Shown here: positions 24,566 through 32,240 of the stretch, in pieces
How positions within the stretch are numbered: the first letter of the stretch is position 1
How the letters are laid out: each line of letters starts with the position of its first letter
NCBI RefSeq assembly: GCF_031377265.1
Contig: NZ_JANMET010000085.1
Location: 1 to 48,282, forward strand
DNA length: 48,282 bases
Origin: JAUYQR01 sp031377265
GTDB taxonomy: Bacteria; Pseudomonadota; Alphaproteobacteria; Rhodobacterales; Rhodobacteraceae
Reading direction: 5' to 3'
Made by a program: the position numbers and the translations under genes
The notes under the pieces: model-generated
The model's input: the letters and a program-made list of their open reading frames with translations, nothing else
Databases searched by the model: none
What the model was told of the DNA's origin: nothing

Positions 24566-25363
24566 TTAACCATTGAGGAGCCGAAGTGCCTCGCCATGGA
24601 TCACCGGATTGGCGGCTGCCAGAACTTGGCCGCCGTCATGACAGGGGCGGCCCTGCCAATCCGTCACCAGTCCGCCAGCGGCTTCGATCACCGCGATCGG
24701 GGCCTGCACGTCATAGGCTTGCAGACCGGCCTCAATGACCAGATCGATCTGCCCGGCGGCGATGAGCGCGTAGGCATAGCAGTCCATTCCATACCGGACG
24801 AGTTTGGCCTTTGCTGCCACGCGGCGGAAGGCGGCACCTTCGCCCGCGGTCCCAACTTCGGGGAAGGTGGTGAACAGGATAGCCTCGGCCAGCGGCCGGG
24901 CGGGCCGTGTGGCAAGGGCGGACTGGCCCATGGGACCGATGACCTGCGCCAGACCCAAGCCACCCTCAAACCGTTCGCGGATGTAGGGTTGGTCGATGAT
25001 GCCATAGATCGGGCCAGCGGCGTCACGAACCGAAATGAGCACCCCCCAAGTGGGGGTGCCGGACAGATAGCCTCGCGTGCCGTCAATCGGGTCCAGGACC
25101 CAAGTCAGGCCAGACGTCCCGGCAACTGGCCCATATTCTTCGCCAAGGATACCGTCGTCGGGTCGCCGCCTTGCCAAGACTTCGCGCATCCGTTGCTCGG
25201 ACAGGCGATCGGCCACAGTGACCGGGTCAAACCGTTGAATTTCCTTGGTTTCTGCGGACAAGTCCGAGCTTCTGAAATGGGCTAATGTGGCTTCCCTTGC
25301 CACATTCGCCAACTCATTCGCCACGGCTATCAGATCCGCTGCTACCGCATTTGTCACCCGCAT
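24566..25363 (-). CDS. hisN: Histidinol-phosphatase, inositol-monophosphatase family
   Basis: A 265-residue Mg2+-dependent phosphatase. Metal-binding motifs are 'DGILGEEYG' (Glu) and 'WVLDPIDGTRGYLSGTPTWG' (the DPxDGT motif), with the second Asp site at 'QAYDVQAPIAVIEAAGG'. The 'DGTRGYLSG' variant is typical of HisN histidinol-phosphatases rather than of SuhB or CysQ ('DGT-NF-'). In histidine synthesis it removes phosphate from histidinol phosphate. It stands alone on the minus strand behind an XRE regulator. Confidence 0.86.
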   Translation of the reverse strand: MRVTNAVAADLIAVANELANVAREATLAHFRSSDLSAETKEIQRFDPVTVADRLSEQRMREVLARRRPDDGILGEEYGPVAGTSGLTWVLDPIDGTRGYLSGTPTWGVLISVRDAAGPIYGIIDQPYIRERFEGGLGLAQVIGPMGQSALATRPARPLAEAILFTTFPEVGTAGEGAAFRRVAAKAKLVRYGMDCYAYALIAAGQIDLVIEAGLQAYDVQAPIAVIEAAGGLVTDWQGRPCHDGGQVLAAANPVIHGEALRLLNG

Positions 25364-25406
25364 CGCTGCCTTCCGCCTTGTCCTGACCAGGGGCGCACAA
25401 GGCCCT

Positions 25407-25433
25407 CTCTCCGGGCGCTAAACGCTCGGAGAG
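25407..25433. repeat. Stem-loop between XRE regulator and hisN
   Basis: CTCTCCGGGCG (25407-25417) pairs with CGCTCGGAGAG (25423-25433), with one G-U pair and a 5-base loop (CTAAA). There is no T-tract on either side, so it could be a weak terminator, a processing site or a stabiliser at the end of the regulator transcript. Confidence 0.4.
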
Positions 25434-25456
25434 ATCAGGTCAAGCGGGAGGGGCGA

Positions 25457-25819
25457 CTAAGCTGCTTCGGAAAGCACCCGTGCAAGATCGAAAAGCCGGC
25501 GGCGCTGCGCCTCAGGGATCGCATAATAGGAGCGCACCAGTTCGAGTGCTTCCTTGTCCGCCATCATGTCGCCCTGCGCGAGGATGCCTGCCGCCTGGCT
25601 TTCGCTCAGGCCTTCGAAAAAGAACGAGATCGACACGCCGAGAGAATCCGCGACATCCCACAGCCGCGAGGCGCTGACCCGGTTCATGCCGGTTTCATAT
25701 TTCTGGATTTGCTGGAACTTGATCCCAACCTTGTCAGCGAGTTGTTGTTGCGTCATACCCACCATCCAACGACGATGACGGATCCTTTTTCCCACGTGTG
25801 CATCAACAGGGTGCTTCAT
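25457..25819 (-). CDS. XRE/Cro-C1-type helix-turn-helix regulator
   Basis: This 120-residue protein has an N-terminal HTH_3 domain (~11-65): 'IRHRRWMVGMTQQQLADKVG', with recognition helix 'IKFQQIQKYETGMNRVSASR'. A short acidic and helical tail ends 'YYAIPEAQRRRLFDLARVLS'. This architecture is widespread in Rhodobacteraceae and related to PraR-like regulators. A small TACT-tc-AGTA symmetry at 25832-25841 and an ATACTT/AAGTAT pair (25831-25859) just upstream could be autoregulatory sites. Target genes unknown. Confidence 0.88.
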   Translation of the reverse strand: MKHPVDAHVGKRIRHRRWMVGMTQQQLADKVGIKFQQIQKYETGMNRVSASRLWDVADSLGVSISFFFEGLSESQAAGILAQGDMMADKEALELVRSYYAIPEAQRRRLFDLARVLSEAA

Positions 25820-26182
25820 TCTTTACTCCAATACTTCAGTAGTGCCCTCAATAAAGTATAAGCAATTTTCGTGCCAAAAATCAGTCGATCGCACGCGCGG
25901 AAAGAAAAAACTGAATCCCCCGCAAAACCTGTCCATTTGGATATGCCCAATTATACAGTTGTGGAAGTCGCGGTGCGGTTGTTTAGGTTAACACCTAAGG
26001 GACCCCTATGTGTGTCACTAGTCGCCTTAAACGGGAATCTCATTTAGCTTTTCATTTTGCGACAAATATGCGCGATCGTTGCAAATTGCGATTATACAAT
26101 CGGACGATTGCGTCCGGACTGTCCACAAGGCAGAAAATGCGGAGTACAATTGGACATTCAGGGTCAAATTCAAGGGGTACCC
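25820..26182. promoter_or_regulatory. AT-rich divergent control region
   Basis: 363 bases without a convincing gene, noticeably AT-richer than the window average. It contains several symmetric elements: TACT-tc-AGTA (25832-25841), TTAGGT-taac-ACCTAA (25983-25998) and CGGAC-gattgc-GTCCG (26101-26116). A TATACAAT-like box lies at ~26092. It separates the XRE gene from the quinone oxidoreductase and probably holds promoters for both. Confidence 0.5.
25983..25998. promoter_or_regulatory. Inverted repeat TTAGGT-N4-ACCTAA
   Basis: Perfect 6-bp arms around TAAC, in the middle of the XRE/quinone-oxidoreductase intergenic region. The dimension suits a dimeric HTH protein. No T-tract follows, so it is not a terminator. 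Confidence 0.45.
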
Positions 26183-27163
26183 ATGCGCGCGTGGCAAATG
26201 ACTTCACTGGGAGCGGCCCCTATCCTTGCACGCATCGAACAACCGACGCCTCGCCACGGCGAAGCACTTGTGCGGGTGGCAGCGGCGGGACTGAATTTTG
26301 CGGATCTGCTTATGGCAGAGGGGAGGTACCAGAACAGGCCAGTGCTGCCGTTCGTGCCGGGTATGGAATTCTCGGGATGGGTCGAAGGTCTGGGGCCGGA
26401 TACCAATGGCCCTGCAGTCGGAAGTCGGGTCATCGGGGTTTGCGGGACCGGGGCGTTGGCGGAGTATTTGTGTATGCCCATTGCCCGACTGGCGCAGATG
26501 CCGGATGCGATGAGCATGGTGGACGGGGCTGCGTTTCAGATTGCTTTCGGCACCTCGCATCTGGCGCTTGCGCATAAGGCCCGGCTGCAGCCCGGCGAAA
26601 CGCTGTTTGTTACCGGCGCGGCGGGTGGGGTCGGGCTGACGGCGGTTGCCATCGGCAAACGGATGGGTGCGCGGGTCATCGCATCGGCGCGAGGGGCGGA
26701 CAAGCTTGGCATCGCGCGTGCGGCAGGGGCAGATATCCTGATCGACAGTGACGCCCCCGATCTGAAAGAGGCACTGCGGGACTTGGGTGGCGTTGATGTT
26801 GTGTATGATGCAGTGGGCGGTCCGGCCTTTGACGCAGCACTGCGGGCCTGCAAGCCGGATGGGCGGCTGCTGGCCATCGGCTTTGCCTCAGGCCAGGTGC
26901 CGCAGGTTCCCGCCAATCTGCTGCTGGTCAAGAACCTGACAGTAACCGGATTCTGGTATGGCGGGTATCAGGATCATGCGCCGCAGTTGGTGGCCGACAG
27001 CATGGCAACCTTGCTGAACTGGTATGTCGACGGTGACCTGCGCCCGCATGTGTCACATGTTCTGCCGTTCGAGAACCTGGTGGAGGGGCTGGATCAGCTT
27101 CGCCAGCGCACAGCAAGCGGCAAGGTTGTGATTGCCGTCACCGCCCCGGATGCGACGATCTGA
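26183..27163 (+). CDS. NADPH:quinone oxidoreductase (zinc-independent MDR family)
   Basis: A 326-residue medium-chain dehydrogenase/reductase. The N-terminal GroES-like domain ('AAGLNFADLLMAEGRYQ', 'PFVPGMEFSGWVEGLG') lacks the Cys/His zinc ligands. The Rossmann domain shows 'ETLFVTGAAGGVGLTAVAI' and 'VDVVYDAVGGPAFDAAL'. These match the QOR group that reduces quinones or enones with NADPH. The start at 26183 has AAGGGG upstream. It is convergent with the LysR gene, with 2 bp between stop codons. Confidence 0.9.
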   Translation: MRAWQMTSLGAAPILARIEQPTPRHGEALVRVAAAGLNFADLLMAEGRYQNRPVLPFVPGMEFSGWVEGLGPDTNGPAVGSRVIGVCGTGALAEYLCMPIARLAQMPDAMSMVDGAAFQIAFGTSHLALAHKARLQPGETLFVTGAAGGVGLTAVAIGKRMGARVIASARGADKLGIARAAGADILIDSDAPDLKEALRDLGGVDVVYDAVGGPAFDAALRACKPDGRLLAIGFASGQVPQVPANLLLVKNLTVTGFWYGGYQDHAPQLVADSMATLLNWYVDGDLRPHVSHVLPFENLVEGLDQLRQRTASGKVVIAVTAPDATI

Positions 27164-27165
27164 CC

Positions 27166-28062
27166 CTATTCGGCGGCGTCCAGAAGGGCGGTCGCTGCCG
27201 ACCGGAACCGACCACCTGCGTAAACCCGCCGGATCAGTTCCGCCAAGGCGTCGACTGTCGGGCTACTGCTGGTTCTACCGACATAGAGATTCACCTTCAT
27301 CCAGCCAAGGTCAGGCAGGGTGCCCCCGTGTTGCACCGGTTCGACGTTCGGTGGCTCAGAACCCGCCAAAATTGCATTCACCGCAAGATCGGCCGAGACC
27401 GTTGCCTCGATGGTGCGGGTTGAATCGCTTTCCACCGCCATGACCCAGGGGATGCCGGCAGCATCCAGCGCGGTCAATGCCATTTTGCGAAACCCGCAGA
27501 CAGGCTCGAACGCGAGCTTCAGCGGCCGGGATTTCCATGCCACCCCGTCTGTTGCCCCAAACCAGACCAGCGGCAGTTCAGCCAGCGTTTCGCTTCCGGT
27601 TTCGCTGTTGGGTTCGGTGGTCAGAATGACGTCGCACTCGCCGCGATCGAACTTGTCCCTCAACGCCGTGGTGTAGGACGACAGCAGCGTCACCTTCATC
27701 TTGGGGTATTCGCGGGCGAAGCGTTGCAGCACCAGCGGGATCGCCGGATAGACAATGTCATGCGGCACACCCAGCACGATCTCGCCCTCGTGCACGTCGG
27801 TGGTCAGCCGCTGGAACGCTTCGTCGTTCAGCGCCAGAATGCGGCGGGCGTAGCCGAGCAGCAGCTCCCCCGTCGGGGTCAGCGCCACCTTGCGGGCCGT
27901 GCGATCCAAAAGAACAACATCAAGCGATTCTTCCAGTCGCTTGATCTGCATCGACACCGCCGACTGCGTGAGGTTCAGAAAGCCCGAAGCGCGGGTCACC
28001 CCACCCGCGTCGGCCACTGCGATGAAGGACCGGAGCGCGGTCACGTCAAGATTGCGGGGCAT
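27166..28062 (-). CDS. LysR-family transcriptional regulator
   Basis: A 298-residue LTTR. The N-terminal winged HTH covers ~1-62 ('ALRSFIAVADAGGVTRASGF', 'LNLTQSAVSMQIKRLEESL') and the periplasmic-binding-type effector domain ~90-290. The start at 28062 (MPRNLDVTALRSF) matches the usual LTTR N-terminus, with AAGGA upstream; longer starts add a Cys-rich stretch unlike the family. It is divergent from the DUF1127 gene, with a candidate binding site between them. Effector unknown. Confidence 0.92.
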   Translation of the reverse strand: MPRNLDVTALRSFIAVADAGGVTRASGFLNLTQSAVSMQIKRLEESLDVVLLDRTARKVALTPTGELLLGYARRILALNDEAFQRLTTDVHEGEIVLGVPHDIVYPAIPLVLQRFAREYPKMKVTLLSSYTTALRDKFDRGECDVILTTEPNSETGSETLAELPLVWFGATDGVAWKSRPLKLAFEPVCGFRKMALTALDAAGIPWVMAVESDSTRTIEATVSADLAVNAILAGSEPPNVEPVQHGGTLPDLGWMKVNLYVGRTSSSPTVDALAELIRRVYAGGRFRSAATALLDAAE

Positions 28063-28129
28063 ATCACATTCCTTGATGCTGGCCGTAACTATCATTCGTT
28101 TTACAAATACACACGAGTCGCACAGAAGT

Positions 28130-28144
28130 ATCAAGACATTTGAT
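28130..28144. promoter_or_regulatory. Candidate LysR operator (T-N11-A)
   Basis: ATCAA-gacat-TTGAT is a perfect 15-bp interrupted palindrome with the T-N11-A pattern (T28131 to A28143) that LysR proteins recognise. It lies 68 bases upstream of the lysR start and 52 bases upstream of the DUF1127 start. Confidence 0.6.
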
Positions 28145-28195
28145 GATGCCAGTCAAAAATATGAAGGCCCTTGATGATACTCGAAAGGACACAGC

Positions 28196-28426
28196 ATGTA
28201 CGCCCCGTCTCGTAGCACGATCGCTTCGCCCACGCCTTCCGGCCTGCTGGGCAGGCTACACCACATCGGCCTCTGGGCTGCACGCGTGGTTGCCTACAGC
28301 CGTCAACGGCGCGATCTGGCGCGGCTTGATGACCACTTGTTGCACGATATCGGCGTGACCCGCGAACAGATCGACGCCGATCTGGAAAAGCCGATCTGGG
28401 ATGTGCCGAGCCACTGGAAACAGTGA
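28196..28426 (+). CDS. DUF1127 (YjiS-like) small protein
   Basis: A 76-residue protein ending in the DUF1127 motif 'RQRRDLARLDDHLLHDIGVT' followed by 'REQIDADLEKPIWD'. The N-terminal ~40 residues include a short amphipathic or hydrophobic stretch ('LLGRLHHIGLWAARVVA'). Family members in Rhodobacter and Agrobacterium have been linked to small-RNA-associated regulation and to phosphate or carbon adaptation. The role here is unknown. The divergent LysR regulator with the box at 28130 is the likely controller. Confidence 0.85.
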   Translation: MYAPSRSTIASPTPSGLLGRLHHIGLWAARVVAYSRQRRDLARLDDHLLHDIGVTREQIDADLEKPIWDVPSHWKQ

Positions 28427-28470
28427 GTGAAAAAACCATCAGCCTGGGCGAGTGTTTTCTGACGGAAACG

Positions 28471-28500
28471 CTTGAAATCGACGGCGCGGCTTCCGATATT
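28471..28500 (+). promoter_or_regulatory. Possible RpoH-like promoter of the Bax inhibitor-1 gene
   Basis: CTTGAA at 28471-28476 is an exact match to the alphaproteobacterial heat-shock -35 element. CCGATATT at 28493-28500 is a partial match to the -10 CCATNT-type box, 16 bases downstream. The start site would be about 57 bases before the ATG. The -10 match is imperfect. Confidence 0.4.
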
Positions 28501-28562
28501 GTGGGCATGTGGTCACGCCGGCATCCCGGCGTTGCCCTTAGGGACAACATCGGAGGCTTCAC

Positions 28563-29294
28563 ATGGCTGAATATGATACAATCCGCACGGTCGGCGTAGG
28601 CGCCCGCGCGGCAATTGACGAAGGGCTTCGCGCCCACATGAACAAGGTCTACGGGCTGATGTCCGTGGCAATGCTGGTGACGGCAGGCGTGGCTTGGGGT
28701 GTCGGCACCTCGGACCTGCTGAACTTTCTGCGGACGCCCGAGGGCGGGATGACGATCTTTGGCTGGGTGATCATGTTTGCCCCACTGGCGATGATCTTCG
28801 CCTTTGGTGCGATGATCAACAAGCTGTCGGCGGCCGGAGCGCAGCTGTTCTTCTACACCTTCGCGGCTGTGATGGGCCTGTCACTGGCCTGGATCTTCAA
28901 GGTCTTCACCGGCGTATCGATCGCGCAGACCTTCCTGATCACCTCGATCGCCTTTGCGGGCCTGTCGCTTTATGGCTACGTCACCAAGCGTGACCTTTCG
29001 GCCATGGGCACCTTCCTGATGATGGGCCTGATCGGCCTTCTCGTCGCGATGGTGGTGAACATCTTCCTTGCGTCGTCGGCGCTGGCCTTCGCGATCTCGG
29101 CCATCGGCCTGCTGATCTTTGCGGGTCTGACTGCTTATGACACGCAGAAGATTAAGAACGACTACATTGCGCATGCGCAGGCGATGGACCAGGAATGGCT
29201 GGCAAAGTCGGCGATCATGGGGGCGCTGAACCTGTATCTCGACTTCATCAACATGTTCATGTTCCTGCTGCAGTTCATGGGCAACCGCGAATAA
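28563..29294 (+). CDS. Bax inhibitor-1/YccA family membrane protein
   Basis: A 243-residue protein with seven hydrophobic segments, beginning 'VYGLMSVAMLVTAGVAWGVG' and ending near 'FINMFMFLLQFMGNRE'. The diagnostic UPF0005 stretches are 'GLTAYDTQKIKNDY' and 'GALNLYLDFINMFMFLLQ', the latter carrying the conserved Asp proposed to gate ion leak. In E. coli the relative YccA interacts with FtsH, and BsYetJ is a pH-sensitive calcium leak channel. A hairpin CGCCGG/CCGGCG lies in the 5' leader. A strong terminator follows. Confidence 0.93.
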   Translation: MAEYDTIRTVGVGARAAIDEGLRAHMNKVYGLMSVAMLVTAGVAWGVGTSDLLNFLRTPEGGMTIFGWVIMFAPLAMIFAFGAMINKLSAAGAQLFFYTFAAVMGLSLAWIFKVFTGVSIAQTFLITSIAFAGLSLYGYVTKRDLSAMGTFLMMGLIGLLVAMVVNIFLASSALAFAISAIGLLIFAGLTAYDTQKIKNDYIAHAQAMDQEWLAKSAIMGALNLYLDFINMFMFLLQFMGNRE

Positions 29295-29318
29295 GCCACG
29301 TGGTTTGAAGGATAGGGC

Positions 29319-29346
29319 AAGGGCCGGTCGAAAGACCGGCCCTTTT
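29319..29346 (+). terminator. Intrinsic terminator after the Bax inhibitor-1 gene
   Basis: AAGGGCCGGTC (29319-29329) pairs perfectly with GACCGGCCCTT (29334-29344) around a GAAA tetraloop, followed by TTCC. It is also palindromic enough to serve the convergent GNAT gene. Confidence 0.9.
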
Positions 29347-29359
29347 CCATTGTGGCGCG

Positions 29360-29875
29360 TTAGATCAACGACAGGTCGGCGATCATCCTGACCGCAGGAA
29401 AGACGATGCCGGGGCCTAGTGGCACTTGGATCGGGTGAAGTGCGCGAAAGCCCATAGCCGTATAGAATGGCACCGCCGTAAGCGTGGCCTGACACTCAAG
29501 CCAGCGCAGGCCAAAGGCGGCGGCGTCCTGCATGACCCCGGTCATCAGCGCACGTCCGATGCCGCGGCGGGCCATATCCGGGTCAGTGGCCACGTGGCGC
29601 ACCTGCCCGGTGCGATCAGCTGGACCCCTGCCATCGGGCCGACCAGTGCTCCAGCCACCGCAGGCCAGCACCCGCCCTGCCCCGTCTTCAGCCAGAAAGT
29701 AACGCCCGGAGGCCAACAGTTCCGGGCGGGCGCGCGAGATGATCGGAATGGCCAAAACCATGATCGATGGCGGATAGTCGGCCGCCAGAAGCTTTGGATA
29801 GCTGCGCGACAGCAACTGATCGACCGCAGAAAGATCTGCAGGAACCGCGCGACGGATGGTGACGATCTGATCCAT
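29360..29875 (-). CDS. GNAT-family N-acetyltransferase
   Basis: A 171-residue acetyltransferase. The acetyl-CoA loop is 'VATDPDMARRGIGRALM' (R/Q-x-x-G-x-G/A), followed by the beta5/alpha4 region 'LRWLECQATLTAVPFYTAMG' typical of standalone GNATs. The acceptor cannot be told from sequence. It converges with the Bax inhibitor-1 gene and shares its bidirectional terminator. Confidence 0.87.
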   Translation of the reverse strand: MDQIVTIRRAVPADLSAVDQLLSRSYPKLLAADYPPSIMVLAIPIISRARPELLASGRYFLAEDGAGRVLACGGWSTGRPDGRGPADRTGQVRHVATDPDMARRGIGRALMTGVMQDAAAFGLRWLECQATLTAVPFYTAMGFRALHPIQVPLGPGIVFPAVRMIADLSLI

Positions 29876-29920
29876 GATCGGGAAATTGGCATGCCGACCG
29901 AAAAAGAAAAGGGGTGTCCG

Positions 29921-30613
29921 CTATACGACCGCGCCCAAAAGCTTGCCGACCAGCGCTGTGACCGCCATTGCAATCGCACCCCAGAAGGTAACCCGGAACA
30001 CCGCCCGCAGGATGGGGGCGCCGCCAGCCTTTGCCCCGACGGCCCCCAGCACCGCCAGAAACAACAGCGACAGTGCCGTGACCCACAGGCTGATCGCCGC
30101 CTCAGGCACCAAGGCCGCGGTGGCCAATGGCAATGCGGCCCCCAGCGAAAACATCAGCGCAGAGGCCATGGCCGCGACCAGCGGACGCGCCTCGGTATGC
30201 TCGGAAATGCCAAGCTCGTCGCGGATGTGCGCGCCCAGCGCATCGGTCTTGTGCAAGGCTGCAGCCACCTTTGCCGCAAGGTCAGGCGGGACGCCGCGCC
30301 GCTCGTAGATGCCGGCGAGGGCGCGTTCTTCTTCCGCCGGATCGGCGCTGATCTCGGCCGTTTCGCGCGCGATGTCGGCCCGTTCGGTATCGGCCTGCGA
30401 GCTGACCGAGACATACTCGCCCGCCGCCATCGACAAGGCCCCGGCGGCCAGTCCGGCGGCCCCGGCGATCAGCACCTCGGCCCGCCCCGATGCGGCAGCG
30501 ACGCCGACAATCAGCGATGCGGTTGAGACAATGCCGTCATTTGCCCCGAGGACGGCGGCGCGCAGCCAGCCGATCCGCGCGACGAAATGTTCTTCGTAGT
30601 GATTGCGTTCCAT
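29921..30613 (-). CDS. VIT-family (CCC1-like) iron/manganese transporter
   Basis: This 230-residue membrane protein has family hallmarks 'RIGWLRAAVLGANDGIVSTA' and 'GALSMAAGEYVSVSSQADTE', with the metal-binding acidic region 'PAEEERALAGIYERRG' in the cytoplasmic loop. About five membrane helices flank it. Such proteins move Fe2+/Mn2+ out of the cytosol. The start at 30613 (MERNHYEEHFVARIGW) matches the family N-terminus, with GAGG upstream. The gap to the downstream GNAT gene is 45 bases, so they may be co-transcribed. Confidence 0.9.
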   Translation of the reverse strand: MERNHYEEHFVARIGWLRAAVLGANDGIVSTASLIVGVAAASGRAEVLIAGAAGLAAGALSMAAGEYVSVSSQADTERADIARETAEISADPAEEERALAGIYERRGVPPDLAAKVAAALHKTDALGAHIRDELGISEHTEARPLVAAMASALMFSLGAALPLATAALVPEAAISLWVTALSLLFLAVLGAVGAKAGGAPILRAVFRVTFWGAIAMAVTALVGKLLGAVV

Positions 30614-30689
30614 TGCCGGCACCTCTTGCAAGGCGACCGTTCGCACGGTCTTTCAGATCCTGGCTTGATCCAAAACAAGACGAGTGCCG

Positions 30690-30805
30690 GTCAGCACGCG
30701 GGCAGGCCTGCCAGACATGCGCGCGCTGCAGATAGTCCGCCAGCAACACCAGTGGCCGAAAGCGCGCGGGCGAGAGTGCTCTTCCCCGAACCGGGGCTGC
30801 CAAGG
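30690..30805 (-). pseudogene. Decayed P-loop kinase remnant
   Basis: One minus-strand frame reads 'LSLGSPGSGKSTLARALS' (about 30801 to 30757), an exact Walker A of the kind found in small nucleotide kinases and topology-modulation-like proteins. The frame then turns into non-protein-like sequence and stops. A neighbouring frame offers 'RPLVLLADYLQRAHVWQAC', which could be the frameshifted continuation. There is no start codon with a ribosome binding site and no room for an intact domain before rpmG. Best explained as a small relic of a lost gene; chance resemblance cannot be excluded. Confidence 0.35.
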
Positions 30806-30836
30806 CTCAACCCGCGCTGCAAGGGACATCTCCAAT

Positions 30837-30867
30837 GCAAAAGGCCGCCCCCGAAGGTGCGGCCCAA
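30837..30867 (-). terminator. Intrinsic terminator after rpmG
   Basis: On the minus strand GGCCGC and GCGGCC pair around an ACCTTCGGGG loop, followed by TTTTGC. It lies about 25 bases after the rpmG stop. Confidence 0.75.
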
Positions 30868-30889
30868 ACAATGCAAGCTGGCGCAGATC

Positions 30890-31057
30890 TTACTTGATCT
30901 TGCCTTCCTTGTATTCCACATGCTCCCGCTTGACGGGATCGTACTTCTTCACGACCATCTTTTCGGTCATGGTGCGGGCGTTCTTCTTGGTCACATAGAA
31001 GTGCCCGGTGCCCGCCGTCGAGTTCAGGCGGATCTTGATGGTCGCCGGTTTTGCCAT
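30890..31057 (-). CDS. rpmG: 50S ribosomal protein L33
   Basis: A 55-residue L33: 'MAKPATIKIRLNSTAGTGHF' followed by 'YVTKKNARTMTEKM' and 'VKKYDPVKREHVEYKEGKIK'. There is no zinc-binding CxxC pair, so this is the C- (zinc-free) form usual in alphaproteobacteria. Ribosome binding site GGAG lies upstream of the ATG at 31057. Short but unmistakable. Confidence 0.97.
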   Translation of the reverse strand: MAKPATIKIRLNSTAGTGHFYVTKKNARTMTEKMVVKKYDPVKREHVEYKEGKIK

Positions 31058-31177
31058 TTTCGTTTCTCCTGCGTCAGGGAAACCACGGCCCCCTGCGAAA
31101 ATCCTGAAGTCCGCCTTTTACGCATGGTGGGGGCGGAGTCAACAGCAAAGCACCCAAAAGCTGCGGGAGCTTGGCAT

Positions 31178-32152
31178 CTACGCAGACCGTTCTTCCGCAG
31201 TGGCGTCTGGGACCGGAAACCGCGCGCGAAACCAAGACCATGCAGCGGCCTCTGCCTCGATCACGCCGGGGACTGAGCGCAGCCTTTGTTCCCACCGCCT
31301 TATCCTGCGGCGCAGGGCCACAAGCGACTTGGACTCGGCTTCATTGCGGTTTGCATGGAGGTAGAAGTCGCTTCCGATCACCCGCTTGGCGTTGTTGCGC
31401 CCATTGGCGTCGCCCCGAGAGTGTTTCAAGATGTGCAGGTCGTCGGATTTCACGTGGTGATGATGCAAACAAGCGTTCAGCCAAGTGACCTGATGCTGCT
31501 CCACCGCGTAGCCAGACCCGGTATGCGAAAAAAGTTTCGCGACAGGCATGTCGACCCCGGCAGTGTTTACAACTTTCGGCAACACTCCCGGGCGCGGATA
31601 CTTTGGCGAATGGATCGACATCGCGCCGAATTTTCGTGGCTGGAACAGGGTCTTGAAGTTCGCCAGCTGCCCCTTAGCCACATCGGGCAATGTGCCTTCG
31701 CAGCGGGTGAAGCTTTCGATGATTGAAGCGCCGTCCCAGGTAGCTTTGCCCGCCGACCCGAAGTGGCGCCACATGATCGCGATGGCGTCAGCATCGGGAT
31801 GAAGTCCGATCAGATCATCAACGCTGCGCATGCCGATCGTCACGTTGAGGTATTCGTCGGCATCAATGTGCAAGACCCAACCTGCGTTGTGAACTTGCGG
31901 CAGCAGATAGGCGCGGTGCAAGGCATGGCGCTGGATCGTGCCGCCAAATTCATAGGGGCCGGGGTTATCAAAGTGCTGCACCCAGCGGGTCTGGGAAAGC
32001 AACCCAAGGATCGTGTCGGTGCCATCATCGCAGTCGTTGGTATAGACGATGATGCGATTGAACCCCGATGCCAGATGATGCGCGAGCCATTCGACCACAA
32101 AAAGCGCCTCGTTCCGCATGCAGGCGACAATGACTTTCCTAGGCTTTGCCAT
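31178..32152 (-). CDS. Family 2-like glycosyltransferase
   Basis: A 324-residue soluble protein of the Glyco_tranf_2_4/GT92-like group. The N-terminal segment is 'MAKPRKVIVACMRNEALFVV', followed by 'VEWLAHHLASGFNRIIVY', which matches the opening of this group (M-x-N-E-x-x-x-x-E-W-x-x-H-x-x-x-G). The metal-binding DxD-type motif is 'VLHIDADEYLNV'. Acceptor unknown; a cell-surface polysaccharide is likely. The start at 32152 was chosen over an upstream ATG at 32209 on homology grounds. It lies directly downstream of rnpB on the same strand. Confidence 0.85.
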   Translation of the reverse strand: MAKPRKVIVACMRNEALFVVEWLAHHLASGFNRIIVYTNDCDDGTDTILGLLSQTRWVQHFDNPGPYEFGGTIQRHALHRAYLLPQVHNAGWVLHIDADEYLNVTIGMRSVDDLIGLHPDADAIAIMWRHFGSAGKATWDGASIIESFTRCEGTLPDVAKGQLANFKTLFQPRKFGAMSIHSPKYPRPGVLPKVVNTAGVDMPVAKLFSHTGSGYAVEQHQVTWLNACLHHHHVKSDDLHILKHSRGDANGRNNAKRVIGSDFYLHANRNEAESKSLVALRRRIRRWEQRLRSVPGVIEAEAAAWSWFRARFPVPDATAEERSA

Positions 32153-32240
32153 CCACGTTTTCCTGCCCAAGATGCGCGCCGTGACCCCGATGCTCGCGAA
32201 GGGAACCACAGCCGTTTGATCGAGACAATGGGCGAAAGTT

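Noticed and set aside
29426..30526. Plus-strand open frame of 366 codons
   Set aside because: Antisense to the GNAT and VIT-family genes, which have clear motifs; composition is that of a shadow frame.
30605..30660. GACCGTTCGCACGGTC hairpin as a terminator
   Set aside because: It lies just upstream of the VIT-family start and lacks a T-tract on the relevant strand.
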